Assembly (NCBI GenBank): GCA_031002005.1
Contig: CM061921.1
Location: forward strand, 128,572,036 to 128,636,035
Source: Vandiemenella viatica
Lineage: Eukaryota; Arthropoda; Insecta; Orthoptera; Morabidae
Direction: 5' to 3'
DNA: 64,000 nucleotides
Shown: one piece after another, positions 47,085 through 57,248 of the stretch
Position numbering within the stretch: position 1 is the first letter of the stretch
How the letters are laid out: every line of letters begins with the position of its first letter
Translations under genes and position numbers: made by a program
Notes under the pieces: model-generated
What the model saw: the letters and a program-made list of their open reading frames with translations, nothing else
Database searches by the model: none
Told to the model about the DNA's origin: nothing

Positions 47085-48905
47085 ATGTTGGTCGCCGTTG
47101 GAATCGGCCTGGAGCTTCCAAAACTTTCAGCTACTGCGCAAGAGCTTTATCACCAGGGTTGGAGTAAATATCCACCTTGGCTTTTAAAAAAGCCCAGAAC
47201 TACTTTAGATTTATCACTTTACAAGAAGCTATTTACCGATGATAATATTTTTATAAATGTTATTAGTGATGTCTTTAAGCAGCATTACCCTTTTATTCCG
47301 GTATATACAGATGGATTTAAAGCTAGGTTCACACTTGGATGCTTGTGCTGGAATTTTTATCGGGATTTGTATATCTGACAAGTCGCGTCACATTACCTCA
47401 TACTAACTGCTCATACATTCAGCAAATATGGGAGTATCTCATACAAGTCGATCATACATTTTGTATATGCTCATTTAGACTTTGTCTTGCATCGCATACG
47501 CGCAAATGCGCATTAGCCAAATTTAGCATAACCCAAAACTCAAACGCGGAAGTTAATGATATAAACCGTAAGAAGGTTTCCATTATTTTCCCGTTTTGTT
47601 TAAGTTATTAGTTCTTTCATTAACATGGCATAAGCACCTGGCATTTCACGTCCAGATAGGTGTTTTCATTATTATTTTTATTTTTTTTTTTGCCACCAAC
47701 CATGATTCCTTTCCTATTTCATGATCATATAAGCACTGACGCTAAAAATAAAATCTTCCTCATCAGGTGACGTTTTCAATGCTTTAACAATTAAAAATAA
47801 AATAATGACATTTAACAGCACATTGGTGTACATAAGTATCAAGCAGGTTTTGATAGGCCGGCCTCGGTAGCGTAGGGGCTAGAGTGCTAGCTCCACGTGC
47901 CGAAGGTCGCCGGTTCGAATCCGGCCGCGGGCATGGATGTTAAGTGTTGTGTGTCTGTGTGAATGTCCTGTCCGTCCTGTGGTGTCCATACATAGAAAGA
48001 TACGATGTACACTGGATGACTAATTGTTCACTGGAAGCTAAAATATGGTCACATTGAGCTGGCTGAATGGCCTTAGCCGCCGAAAGCCATTAAAAAAAAA
48101 AAAAAAAAAGTTTTGATACTTGTGTATACTGATGTTAAACGCAAGGCTCATACTCATTCAAGCCATTGAAGGCCTCAGACAAGTGCCGATACAAGGTCTG
48201 ATACAAATCCCGATACATGTTCTGAATTTGTGCCAGATGTAAATGCAGCTTTAGCTGATGTGTAGTGTCCCTTCCAGCGACGGAGTGTTAGCTTTATTGA
48301 AGTCGCTCCAGCATACGAAAGTAAGTCACAACACGAAGTACATTATTGCTGTGATTCCCTCGGCTGTATACAGGATTTAGGAAACATACCTAACAGACCA
48401 TCTAATCCAGGACATATAATACGCCCTCCACTCCCTTCGGTCGTGTGGAAAAGAGGTACTGCTCTGCTGGGTTCCTGGACACTTGGGAATCAGGAAGTAC
48501 GAGGCAGCGGATGAAGCTGGCAAGTTATCCTGTAGCAAAGTGAGAACCGATTTTAACACGGTTTCAAAGCCAGTCCTCGCTTCGGCGGCGAAATAAAATA
48601 TCTTCGATGTATGGCAGAGGCAGTGGCTGAAAGTCGAGCGTAATAAGTTCCGGCTGGTCAAACCGACCGTTCAGCCGTGGAGCAGGTGAGGAGGGATGAG
48701 GTTCCCCTTACTCGCTTCCGCATAGGGCACTGTCCTTTGATTCATGGTTTTCTTCTCAGCCAGCTGGAACCACTGGAACGTGATACTTGATATCATCTTA
48801 ACGTTTCCGTTATAAGTTGATCCAATTTTGTCTGATGTGCCCCGAAAAAATAATTCCCGGATAGCCACTGCTTTCAGGGCCACAATAACCCTATGGAAGA
48901 CACAT
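47085..48905 (+). mobile_element. I-clade LINE 3' fragment: RNase H and C-terminus
   Basis: At 47160-47340 frames read YPPWLLKKPRTTLDLS and FIPVYTDGFKARF, the start of a retrotransposon RNase H domain with the catalytic D of YTDG. Further on, 48340-48520 gives DSLGCIQDLGNIPNRPSNP and LLCWVPGHLGIRKYEAADEAGK, the later RNase H motifs. LTRFRIGHCPLIHGFLLS at about 48705-48760 is the conserved segment after it. RNase H followed by this segment is typical of the I clade. Frames shift and the SINE at 47856-48109 interrupts it. The copy ends near an (AT)n tract at 48911. Confidence 0.8.
47856..48109 (+). mobile_element. tRNA-derived SINE, family 1, complete with poly(A) and duplication
   Basis: The head contains GGTAGCGTAGGGGCTAGAG (A box region) and GGTTCGAATCC (perfect B box) spaced as in a tRNA. 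The body ends CTGGCTGAATGGCC...CGAAAGCCATT, followed by 18 A residues (48092-48109). It is flanked by exact GTTTTGATA at 47847-47855 and 48110-48118. The long pure A-tail and perfect duplication point to recent insertion. It depends on LINE enzymes for mobility; no protein is encoded. Confidence 0.93.
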
Positions 48906-48910
48906 TTCTA

Positions 48911-48953
<43 letters not shown>
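48911..48953. repeat. (AT)n microsatellite
   Basis: This is a pure dinucleotide run of more than 20 AT units after the I-clade LINE fragment, likely polymorphic in length. Confidence 0.95.
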
Positions 48954-48954
<1 letters not shown>

Positions 48955-50383
48955 GTCTTCCATCTGTTGAACTAATTTTGAGTCGACTAGTTCTTGGTCA
49001 TACGTCGCTATTTCATCAATAACAGATAGTTTTTATATGCTAGTCTATTGTCGTGTGCTGTTACTCTAACATAAGCGTGTTTCCAAACATTGAATCCTTA
49101 CGCGAAGCTAGTGTACGTTTCACACTGTCAAATAAACGATATGGACCACAAAAAACTGATCATAGAGAATTGGAGAATATCAATTAATTTCGAGACATAT
49201 TTTCTCCATTTAACAGAAGTCCTATATGCCAATATCACCGCAGCCGTCGCTCAAGCGTTTATATTTATAAACATGATTGTTTGAAATATTTTAATTAAAT
49301 CATTTTCTTGAAAAATAATCTAGTATCTCATCATTTACTGTCCATAACGCAGCGCCAGTGTCTACTAGTAATGATGGAGCGTCCGTATTTATGAGTTATT
49401 GGAAGTGCCCACGAATACGTCACCGGTGACGCCAGCTTATTGCCGTAACAGTGGTTGTTTCATGGCAGCTGGAGACAGCCAAACAGCTGCGTAACTTCTT
49501 TTGCACAATTATTTCCTTATATATATTTCCGCAAGTATCGATAATTGTCTGCAGTTGTATGTTTACAGAAGCGAGGTCCTAAATTATTACACTACGTATC
49601 TGTTAATGCTGATATTAATCCTCTTTGTTTCTCATGTACCTAAAGTGTTTTATTTTTATATCATTTGCGTCAAAATATACGTGTTTGTGTCAAACGGGCA
49701 AAATACCCTTTTTTTATCACTTGTTTGGCGTTGAGGCCCCACAACTTATATCCAATCAAACTTACGTTCAACTTCCACAGTAACGTTGAGAATGAAGCTA
49801 CCTGCATTGTTTAGAGTTGTAAAGAATAAGGACGTATTACTTGTAATTTAAGGTCCCTTTGCTCGAGGAAATACAATTTTCTCATAAATGTTACAAAAGA
49901 TATGGACGTTCTTATTCCATTTAAAGTTTAGGAAATGACCGCAGTTTGTAAGTCGCAGTACTAAAGTCTAGTAGATAGTGGCCAACACCCGGTAAAACGG
50001 CAAAAGTTCATCAGTCCCGAGAAATCATAAGGCGTTATGCAGAAAACCTGTTCCAACATCGGAACTTATTCTATTGCCTTTTTTGCATGAATCGAAACTG
50101 AAGCAGAATTTTATCACAGGTTGAGACGAATATATAAAAATATTTCCCTGAACTATAGGGTAGCGTTGTGGGACTGACGCAAGAAAGCAGATAATTAGTG
50201 TGTTGAGTAACGAGATACTGCAGTGAAAGGAGTGGTTGCTCTAGATTTCACCCGCACCACTTGCCCATTCACTATGTCGAAACCTTCTGTCTCTCGTGTA
50301 TACGAACTACTTATTGGTTCGATTTCTTCTTAATATATTTTCTCTACTTTTTAGCAGATTTTAAAATATTTTTAGAGATTTTA
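48954..50383. other. Intronic stretch without recognised feature
   Basis: No coding signatures were seen. The ORFs at 49090-49284 and 49501-49734 are hydrophobic low-information frames in AT-rich DNA. Confidence 0.45.
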
Positions 50384-50640
50384 CTATGAGATGAGGTCCT
50401 CTCGGGTGTCCAGTTGAATGGTGTTGTGTAAACACGACGTTTCGCCAACTGCTTCTGCTGTCTTCATCAGGTGTCTTGTAGCTGTTGCATGCTAAATTCT
50501 GTCGCCGCCTCAGCAGTCAGCTTGCAACAGCTACAAGATACCAGATGAAGACAGCAGAACCAGCTGGCGAAACGTCGTGTTTACACAACACCACCCAGCT
50601 GGACACCGAGAGGACTTCATTTCATCAATACTCCGGGAAA
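50384..50640. repeat. Long inverted repeat (foldback element)
   Basis: Two arms of about 105 bp (about 50386-50492 and about 50519-50630) are near-perfect reverse complements. The left arm contains CACGACGTTTCGCCAACTGC and the right arm its counterpart, ending in shared GTCCTCTCGG. A loop of about 25-40 bp separates them. The arm sequence (ACCTGATGAAGACAGCAG and CGAAACGTCGTG in one orientation) is like motifs I recall near Penelope-like element termini. An ORF across the right arm is a shadow. A single-stranded transcript would form a long hairpin. Confidence 0.87.
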
Positions 50641-51685
50641 GTCTCTACTCACACATCAGATTTTACTGTGTTTCCCAATGGAGTGTTTTCGAATTAGGCT
50701 CATTCAAAAGGTGTATTTGTTTCGTAAAGTAAAACACTGTGGTGCTTAATCGATATTAGTCTCGTGGGAAACAAAATGAAAGCTCAGACTTACGAAAACT
50801 GACCAAATAAAAGACTAAAAATAAGTTGCTGGCGTAAATAATCAGGTCTAAAAAGAAAGAGAAGCGAATCTAAAGACAGTGTCGCGGAAGGGGACAGCCA
50901 AGGTGAGCGTATAGAGCGTCCTTGGTGTAACAAGGCCTCACTTTCTCCTCTCAAAAACTAATTGAGTACCCACTTCTAGTCCAGGAGAAGTTCACAAAAC
51001 CGATAGCGGAAAGTAAAGAGACAAAGTTGTGTTATCAGTGTATCCTCCATTAACGACAGAAAACAACCAAAATGAAGACAGCTGGTTTCACTCCCTTCTC
51101 CAGATGTGCTGAATCGTACAAATAATTAGAGTGCAACACTTACTATCTCGTTTGTACTATAAAAGATATTTGGAAGAACTGTAAGGTGCGTTTTTTAAAG
51201 AAACCTAATTGGATTTTTTAAATACAATATTTTTTAAAATTGCGACAAAATTATTTTCGAATTTACGCAATTGAATACAATTACGAGTCTACAACACACA
51301 ACGATGGTAAGGTATTTTTTTGATTTTGACTATTTATTACATTCTACTATTCGCGCTTTAAAAATAACACATTACTTGTCTCATTAAGCTCAAAACTATT
51401 CACAGGTTTGTATTGCTGCAATTCACATTAAACAAAACCTTTTCTTGTATTGGAATTAATTTCATATCCAGGAGAGATTTTTAAATTTTTCTATGTAATT
51501 GTGTATTATACCCACAGTTACATTACATGTGACTATATAGTTAGCGTTTGCATCTATCTATTTTATATTCGATTAAAATTAATAGTAGACAAGTACCACA
51601 GATGTGTTGCTGTGAACTATTTACTGCTTGCTCGCTAGGGTGTCTGACCAGTAAAATTTTCGAGACGCCCAGGCGTAGCTCTTAC
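50641..51685. other. obst-E intron 1, 5' part
   Basis: I see no ORF with domains and no clear repeat here. The stretch is AT-rich up to the GC-rich exon 1 region. Confidence 0.5.
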
Positions 51686-51734
51686 CAGAAGCGAGGAGCA
51701 CGGCGAGTACGGCAGCTACCACTGGCGACTGCAT
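51686..51734 (-). CDS. obst-E: Obstructor-E exon 1: start codon and signal peptide
   Basis: On the minus strand ATG at 51734-51732 opens MQSPVVAAVLAVLLAS, a compact hydrophobic signal peptide with small residues (A-S-G) near the likely cleavage point. A textbook donor, TTCTG|GTAAGAG, ends the exon one base into a codon. Exon 2 begins with GG at phase 1, so the junction codon is GGG (Gly) and the mature protein starts around GEAGVLLHVP. The exon lies in the most GC-rich, CpG-containing part of this neighbourhood, as expected of a promoter/first exon. No other signal-peptide exon of matching phase was seen nearer. Assignment across 29.5 kb is inference from phase, splice consensus and the need for a secretion signal. 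Confidence 0.75.
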
Positions 51735-51838
51735 GGCGACTGGGCCCAGCGGCCGCTGGCGCCGACATTTACAGCGCGTTCCAGACCCCAGTGCTCTCTG
51801 TCGGCCACCGCCACAATCACACAGCACAAGTGCATCGC
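51735..51838 (-). promoter_or_regulatory. obst-E: GC-rich 5' UTR / promoter-proximal region of obst-E
   Basis: About 100 bp of GC-rich sequence upstream of the ATG (on the minus strand) includes GGCGCCAGCGGCCGCTGG just before the start. No TATA box was seen. A SINE begins immediately beyond, so either the core promoter is confined to this stretch or another 5' exon lies further upstream. Confidence 0.45.
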
Positions 51839-52043
51839 TGCCTCGGTAGTCGGTAGCGTAGGGGCTAGAGAGCCCGGCCATCGGCATGAGTGATTAAGTG
51901 TTGTCTCTGTGAATGTAATGTCCGTCCTGTGGTGTGTCTAATTAACTGGAAAAATTTCATACTAGAGTTGCTGAAAGCATTGAGTGACATAATTATTATT
52001 GAATTTCCTGTATGGCCTCAGATTCCGAAAGCCATTGGGGAAC

Positions 52044-52048
<5 letters not shown>
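51839..52048 (+). mobile_element. tRNA-derived SINE, family 1, degraded copy next to obst-E exon 1
   Basis: CCTCGGTAGTCGGTAGCGTA then GGGGCTAGAG matches the head of the 47856 copy with an internal 5-base repeat. GTCCGTCCTGTGGTGT matches its middle, and GGCCTCAGATTCCGAAAGCC its 3' body. The B-box part is deleted. The tail is replaced by an (AT)n run at 52049-52093. Confidence 0.8.
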
Positions 52049-52083
<35 letters not shown>

Positions 52084-52093
52084 CATATATATA
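52049..52093. repeat. (AT)n/(TACA)n microsatellite
   Basis: An alternating AT run with TACATACA interruptions lies between the SINE and the next MITE. Confidence 0.9.
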
Positions 52094-52567
52094 CAGGGTG
52101 TCCAGAAAAGGACTCCCTGATTTCAAAATTAAATATCTCGAAAACAAAGATCGATAGAGGAATGCAGTAAACGGTATGGTTATCGTGACAGCTGTAAGAA
52201 GTGTATACAGCAGTATGAAATAATAGTTACAAAAGCTGTTAACAGATGGCGCTGTAATCGCCATACGAAATGCCTAAATAGTGATCCGAAGCTCAGGGCG
52301 ATCAGTTCCACCATTGAAACGTGCCAATGGTGAACATTTTGAAAACATTGTGATGTGATTGTTTGCAAAGATTGTTTTCATACGATTATTTCACTTATGT
52401 ATGCTGATATGAGCGTACAGCGCCATCTGTTAGCAGCTTTTGTAACTATTATTTCATACTGCTGTATACACTTCTTACAGCTGTCACCGTTTACTGCATT
52501 CCTCTATCGATCTTTGTTTTCGAGATATTTAATTTTGAAATCAGGGAGTTCTTTTCTGGACACCCTG
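52094..52567. mobile_element. Mariner/Tc1-type MITE with about 160-bp inverted repeats
   Basis: The ends CAGGGTGTCCAGAAAAG are inverted repeats that extend inward for roughly 160 bp with very few differences (52094-52256 against 52405-52567). TA lies directly outside both ends (52092-52093 and 52568-52569), fitting Tc1/mariner insertion. The 474-bp element has a central spacer of about 150 bp without coding features. The high arm identity suggests recent origin or strong constraint on the arms. Confidence 0.87.
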
Positions 52568-52569
52568 TA

Positions 52570-53165
52570 TATGCCTGCATTTACTTGTTGGAGAGAGTGA
52601 TGAGGGGATGTATCAGAGAAGTAAGGGAATCGGGTTATAAACTTTGCTCACACCATTGCTTGAATATGGTGGTGTACTATGGCACCGACATTTTGGCTAT
52701 GAAATACAGGAGAAGATGGTGCAAAGAAGGGCTGCTAGATTTGTCTATGGATATTACTGCAGAACACGATCAGTATCTGATATCTTAAAGGATCTGCAAT
52801 GGAATTATTTGGAATACAGGACGAGGGTGAAGAAAGTGATGGTAATGTACAAGGCGTATATTGGTGATGAGGCGTGGAAAAATATTGGTAGAAGAGTTAG
52901 GAGAGGTGCATCGAAGGAAAAATACGACCACGATCATAAGCTGGCACTCGATTTCAGGCATTAGGGTGTGTTTCGTCGGTAAGGTGTCAGGGATTGGAAT
53001 AAATTACCAAGATTTATGATGAATAATTTACCAGAAACGCTGAAAGAATTTAAAGTTAAAATTTACAGTAGGCAAAAGTAGGCGTTTATAAGGAAGGAGA
53101 AAAGTAGGTGTGCAGGGAAATTGCCACTGCATTATATGCTCCATTGCATTCAAAATTAAATTAAG
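52570..53165 (+). mobile_element. LINE D 3' end, best-preserved C-terminus
   Basis: Frames at 52585-52964 read ERVMRGCIREVRESGYK, LTPLLEYGGVLWHRHFGYEIQ and VQRRAARFVYGYYCRTRSVSD, the C-terminal thumb of the LINE D ORF2, with one frameshift near 52650. The remaining 3' end (DWNKLP-like segment near 52990, then untranslated tail to about 53165 ending in AAATTAAATTAAGTTAAAT) is complete. It is 5'-truncated exactly at the MITE edge. Confidence 0.82.
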
Positions 53166-53720
53166 TTAAATAAAAATTTCGTATACTTGCGGAAGTATCG
53201 AATACAGTGGTACGCATGAAACCACATATGAGTTATTTAAACCCTGTCGGTAATTATTTTGTTTGCCCAGTTGAGATCATTTCGCGACAGTGAATTGATC
53301 TGTTATCCGATAAAATGTGTCTACCGGTAGCCTACATTCTTCCGAAATATGAATACAGGACAAGTGGCTCAATAAACTTTCATCTGATTTTGACAACACT
53401 TATTATATATCAGAATTTCACGTAATATGGGTAAAAAAAATGAAATAAATCTCCATCCACACACCCCCATACCATTTGCTGAGGCTTACAGCAAGACGGA
53501 AATAAAGGAATCAGTTTTTCAGCGAGGCGTCATGTGAGATCAATGAGCTGTCGCGCTCTACTAAACAGTTGCTATGGGTTCAGAAGAGGCATGCCAAGCG
53601 TCGCCACTCTCCTTGTTCAGTCTCTTTTTAAAATCGTTAAATGTCCTGATATTATCAACGAAGACAGCGACCTAAAGCACATGATGCGAGTTATGCCTTG
53701 TGAAGAGGAGCCCCAGTTAA
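53166..53720. other. Unassigned stretch upstream of obst-E exon 1
   Basis: The ORF at 53534-53776 (CRALLNSCYGFRRG...) has no family features that I know. No repeat ends were found. Confidence 0.4.
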
Positions 53721-53728
53721 TGCTAGAC

Positions 53729-54001
53729 CAGCGGTTCCCAATTTTTTTTTTTTTTTGTCCACGGAACCATAATTGATCATAAATTTTTTGACGGAGACTC
53801 ATTTTTATAAGTGTAAGCTGAAAAACCAGTCTCGCATTGGTAATTCGTCACAAAAGGAAGCAGAACCATGATAGCCATCTCGCGGCGCGGTTATGATTCT
53901 TTTCAAGGAACATTTTATTTAATTCTTGGACGGAACGCGGAACCCTTATGACCCTTCCACGGAACCGCAGGGTTCCGCGGACCGCCATTTGGGAACCACT
54001 G
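53729..54001. mobile_element. hAT-type MITE with exact 8-bp duplication
   Basis: The ends are CAGCGGTTCCCAA and the reverse complement of CAGTGGTTCCCAAATGG. The flanks TGCTAGAC (53721-53728) and TGCTAGAC (54002-54009) are identical. The 273-bp interior has repeated GGTTCCGCGG-type blocks near the right end and a T-run after the left end. Termini of this type are common among hAT elements of animals. Confidence 0.9.
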
Positions 54002-54009
54002 TGCTAGAC

Positions 54010-55268
54010 TATAACATATTTAACATGAATGCGGATTAAGGAACGAAATTCATATAGGGAACCGATTAAATCCGTAAGAATTAATCTGATCTTTCCGAAA
54101 ACAACACTGACAGCATGATGCTCATTATACGATGTACGTGGATGGCCAGAGTCCAATGCTGATGTAGGCCTGCCGTTAACTATGACAATCACGTTGTGGT
54201 GTAGCTATGTATTACTTAATAAATTGATCTGATCTTCAAATTCAAGTTAACTTCTTTTGGTTGTAGTTTGTATGGAAGTAACATCATCCTTCTTATCCAT
54301 TGTATTTGATTAAGTTCATTAACTTATGTCAAAAGACATAATTTTTAATACGAATTATTATCCGTAGCGCCTATGATTTTCAGATAATTGATTCAAACAA
54401 GGCGATCAATCAAAATTATTAATATTAATCTCCATAAGGGATATTCTACTCTTCATTATTAAACGTGACTGGTTGTTCACACCTGAGAGCTAACTGTTTT
54501 TACTTACTTACATTTTTAATAAATTTCCTGGACACAGGGTAGCCATATAACGTTTATTCTTCATTTATAACTGTTAACTCATTACAGTTTTGTCACAGTT
54601 AAAGGAGTTACAATCATTCTCCACTCGGCAGCTGTTATACAAAATTATTATTATGTAGTAAAACTAAAATGTTATCAGTCCCCGCTTGTGGAGGCGTAGA
54701 TGAAGTCTGTTATTAGATTTAACAGTGTTTTCTATCGTCATATGGCGTTACATGGTGCTTTTTTATCATCATCATTCGTTTTGCTAATTTCTGGGAGTTG
54801 TTACCTAATTGCACCTCTCACAGCATTGTCTAAGTTGACTGTAAATAACGAGATCAAATTATTCGTGTGAGTAGCTTATCTAACAACCCATTTAAAATAT
54901 ATAATCACGTGATAGAAGTTACGGGTGGATGCTGGTATCAAATATACGAACTGAAAAAGATAGCTTATATAGAGCAGCAAATACTAAACAATGTAAGAAC
55001 AAAATACTTCCATTAATAAAGCCAGCTTTGCGGTAAACTTCAAAATCGTAAGCGATTTTAAGTAATTCGGTGAAGGAAAATGTACTAAACAATGTATGCT
55101 GGTTGATATGATATATCCGAAAAAAAGAAGAATATTCGTTTATTGAGACGTACTATTGTCCAACGGAAAGAAATGATTGTTGATAATGGCTCAAATTTTA
55201 AAGGAGTAGAGGGCACGAATCTCTCAAAATAGTACCATTAACAATGTTTATTCGAGAAGGTGATGCAA
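54010..55268. other. Non-genic stretch
   Basis: No coding or repeat signature was recognised here. Confidence 0.45.
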
Positions 55269-55684
55269 ATTTCAACTAGGGTTGTTGCGGATGTCATCTT
55301 TGCGTTTGCGGATGCGGATGATCAGAGCTTGACATCCGCGGATGCGTATGTTTTGCGGAAGTGGATGCGGATGTGGAAAAATAAATTTATAATTATTTAG
55401 ATTTTAATATTTTATTAAAAATTCAATATTTTTCATAATTAAATTCTATTTCCATTTAATACTGCCATATTGATTTATTTTTGCCTGATCTTTCAACAAC
55501 AAATAATGTGGGATGATTTCACAAGTGAATTAAATTATTTAAATAATTACGTACGCGTCTAAAAACAGCCTTTATTATATGAACTTTTGGGTGTTTGTGG
55601 CTGGCTACAAGAATTCAAGCTTCAAGCACAAGGCCACGCCACCGCTCATCTCCACTCTCGCTTTTTTTGTGTTATAACTATACG

Positions 55685-55832
55685 CCTCGTCGACGTTGAG
55701 GTCATTAGAGGCGTGATAAGATCGGGGTTTGGAACGGGAAGGAATTCGGCCTTGGAAGCATTCGCCTGGAGTGATTTGGGGAAGCCATGGAAAACCCAAA
55801 ACTGGATGCCCGGACGGGGATTCGAAGATGGC
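55685..55832 (-). mobile_element. SINE family 2 remnant, minus orientation
   Basis: On the minus strand it carries TTCGAATCCCCGTCCGGGCA (B box side), then CCAGTTTTGGGTTTTCC, and ends near AATGACCTCAACGTCGACG. The A-box half of the head is missing. It lies inside the hAT element at 55277-58170. Confidence 0.77.
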
Positions 55833-56788
55833 GCAGCTAGCGGCCTTACTTTGTCTTCTTTGGTGTAACAATACAGTCGAAATTAATCTCTGAACTTATA
55901 TAGAAGCTAGAAGCAACATTTCGAGGGCTGGTAGACAGCGCAACTAGCGGCCAGAATATTTGGCGAACGGAGGAACTTAAAGAAATACAGAAAGCTAAAA
56001 TTATATATAATATATTTTACAAACTTTGGAATCGATATAAGCAGTTAGAGATAATCGATTGCGCAGTTTGTCTCTGGTTTGCAATATGGGCTGCGCAGAA
56101 TGAATTTCCCGTAAACTTTTTACTCTTGGTCCAGGACGAATTTCAACCTAACCATGATCACTATGACAAAACGGAACTGTATAGGTTGATATGATCCCTG
56201 TACCGACCATTTTTGTGACATTTTTACAGTGCTGCTAACATTTCGCGGTTGCGGAGCATCTCATATATCGGCATTTTTAATTTAATTCGTGGCGACTTTT
56301 CCGGAAAAGGAGAGTGCTAAACGTGAAGAGGAAACTATAAGGAACAGTTAATCCAAATTTCAACAGGTCAGTAACAGTTTTTCACTGGTGGAGAATGTCC
56401 CACCCCACCCAAAAATATAATAAGCATAGTTAATACATGTTACAAATAGATTATTAAAAAAATAATTTGCGAACGTGTGTGTGCGCGTGAGATAGGATAG
56501 GATCGGAGCCAACATTCTTGCGTGAATTCCCCGAATTGAGACACTCTGTGGTATTTGGTAAAACGAAAGACTCGGATAAAGTAGAGATTAATGTTTGAAG
56601 TTATGAAAGGAATACTTTGAAAAGGAATGTAGCGATTCTGCCAGATACTATATGGTCATTTGATTATTTAAAATGTTAACCTTTAGTTAATTGTCTTTTG
56701 ATTTTTAATTTCATTAGAGAGAGAGAAAGAAAGAGACAAGAAATACTTATTTGCGTGAAATTCAAAATGATAATAGACCAAATTTAAA

Positions 56789-57098
56789 TAGCGAACACAC
56801 AAAATGACGGAATTATTTTGATAGATACATTTAAATGCACATGTTTCATAAAGCTAAAGCAGTTTTCCGGCCTTAAGTCAAAATGAATATTTTTAATTCA
56901 AATGAACCATCGATAAATACATTTCATCATTTGCTATGGTTAGATTAGAAGCTAAAATTTAGCATACAGTCAGGCGTGGAGTGTATCGTTTTAATTTTAT
57001 AGGTAATGCAGAGAATTACTCTTTCATGAAAGAAACTAAACAACTTAATGAATTACGGTCGAATTTCGATCGCTGGGCGATCACTAGTATGATTAAAT
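56789..57098 (+). repeat. Unclassified dispersed repeat, shorter copy
   Basis: This is the same repeat as 18274-18850, collinear but lacking two segments of about 115 and 130 bp. Shared blocks include GAAGCTAAAATTTAGCATAC-type and GAATTTCGAT/ACTGGGCGATCACTAG sequences. It is inside the hAT element at 55277-58170. Confidence 0.82.
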
Positions 57099-57127
57099 AC
57101 ATGTTTTTCAGTACTTCTAAATTCAGA

Positions 57128-57195
57128 TGTTTGCGGCGTGTGATTCGGGTATGGAAGGTCCCCGGTTCAAAATCCGGGTCTCGGATGCAATTTTT
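57128..57195 (+). repeat. tRNA-like 3' half (T arm), SINE or tRNA relic
   Basis: GGTCCCCGGTTCAAAATCCG followed by GGTC forms a T-arm stem (CCCGG/CCGGG) with a B box-like loop. GGGTATG upstream resembles a D-loop piece. The resemblance is to tRNA-Pro type 3' halves, but a full cloverleaf cannot be drawn, so a functional tRNA is unlikely. Confidence 0.45.
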
Positions 57196-57248
57196 ACAGG
57201 CCTTAAAATCGACTTTCACGTCTGGCAATTTCATTTGTTAATGTGAAC

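Larger units (their letters stand above)
22189..51685 (-). other. obst-E: obst-E intron 1, about 29.5 kb
   Basis: This span separates the signal-peptide exon from exon 2. It begins with donor TCTG|GTAAGAG below 51686 and ends with acceptor TTGCAG above 22188. It contains at least twenty mobile-element pieces on both strands and no other host gene that I can support. Its extent depends on exon 1 being correctly assigned; phase and signal-peptide logic support this, but transcripts would settle it. Confidence 0.72.

Noticed and set aside
48377..48661. 94-residue minus-strand ORF as a gene
   Set aside because: It is antisense to the I-clade LINE RNase H segment read on the plus strand.
50384..50640. 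Hammerhead ribozyme in the foldback arms (CTGATGA ... GAAAC in one arm)
   Set aside because: The two core strings occur in order, but the 20 bases between them do not pair to form stem II, and I could not place a cleavage site. The match is probably coincidental.
57128..57195. Functional tRNA gene
   Set aside because: Only the T arm is convincing. No anticodon or acceptor stem pairs with it.
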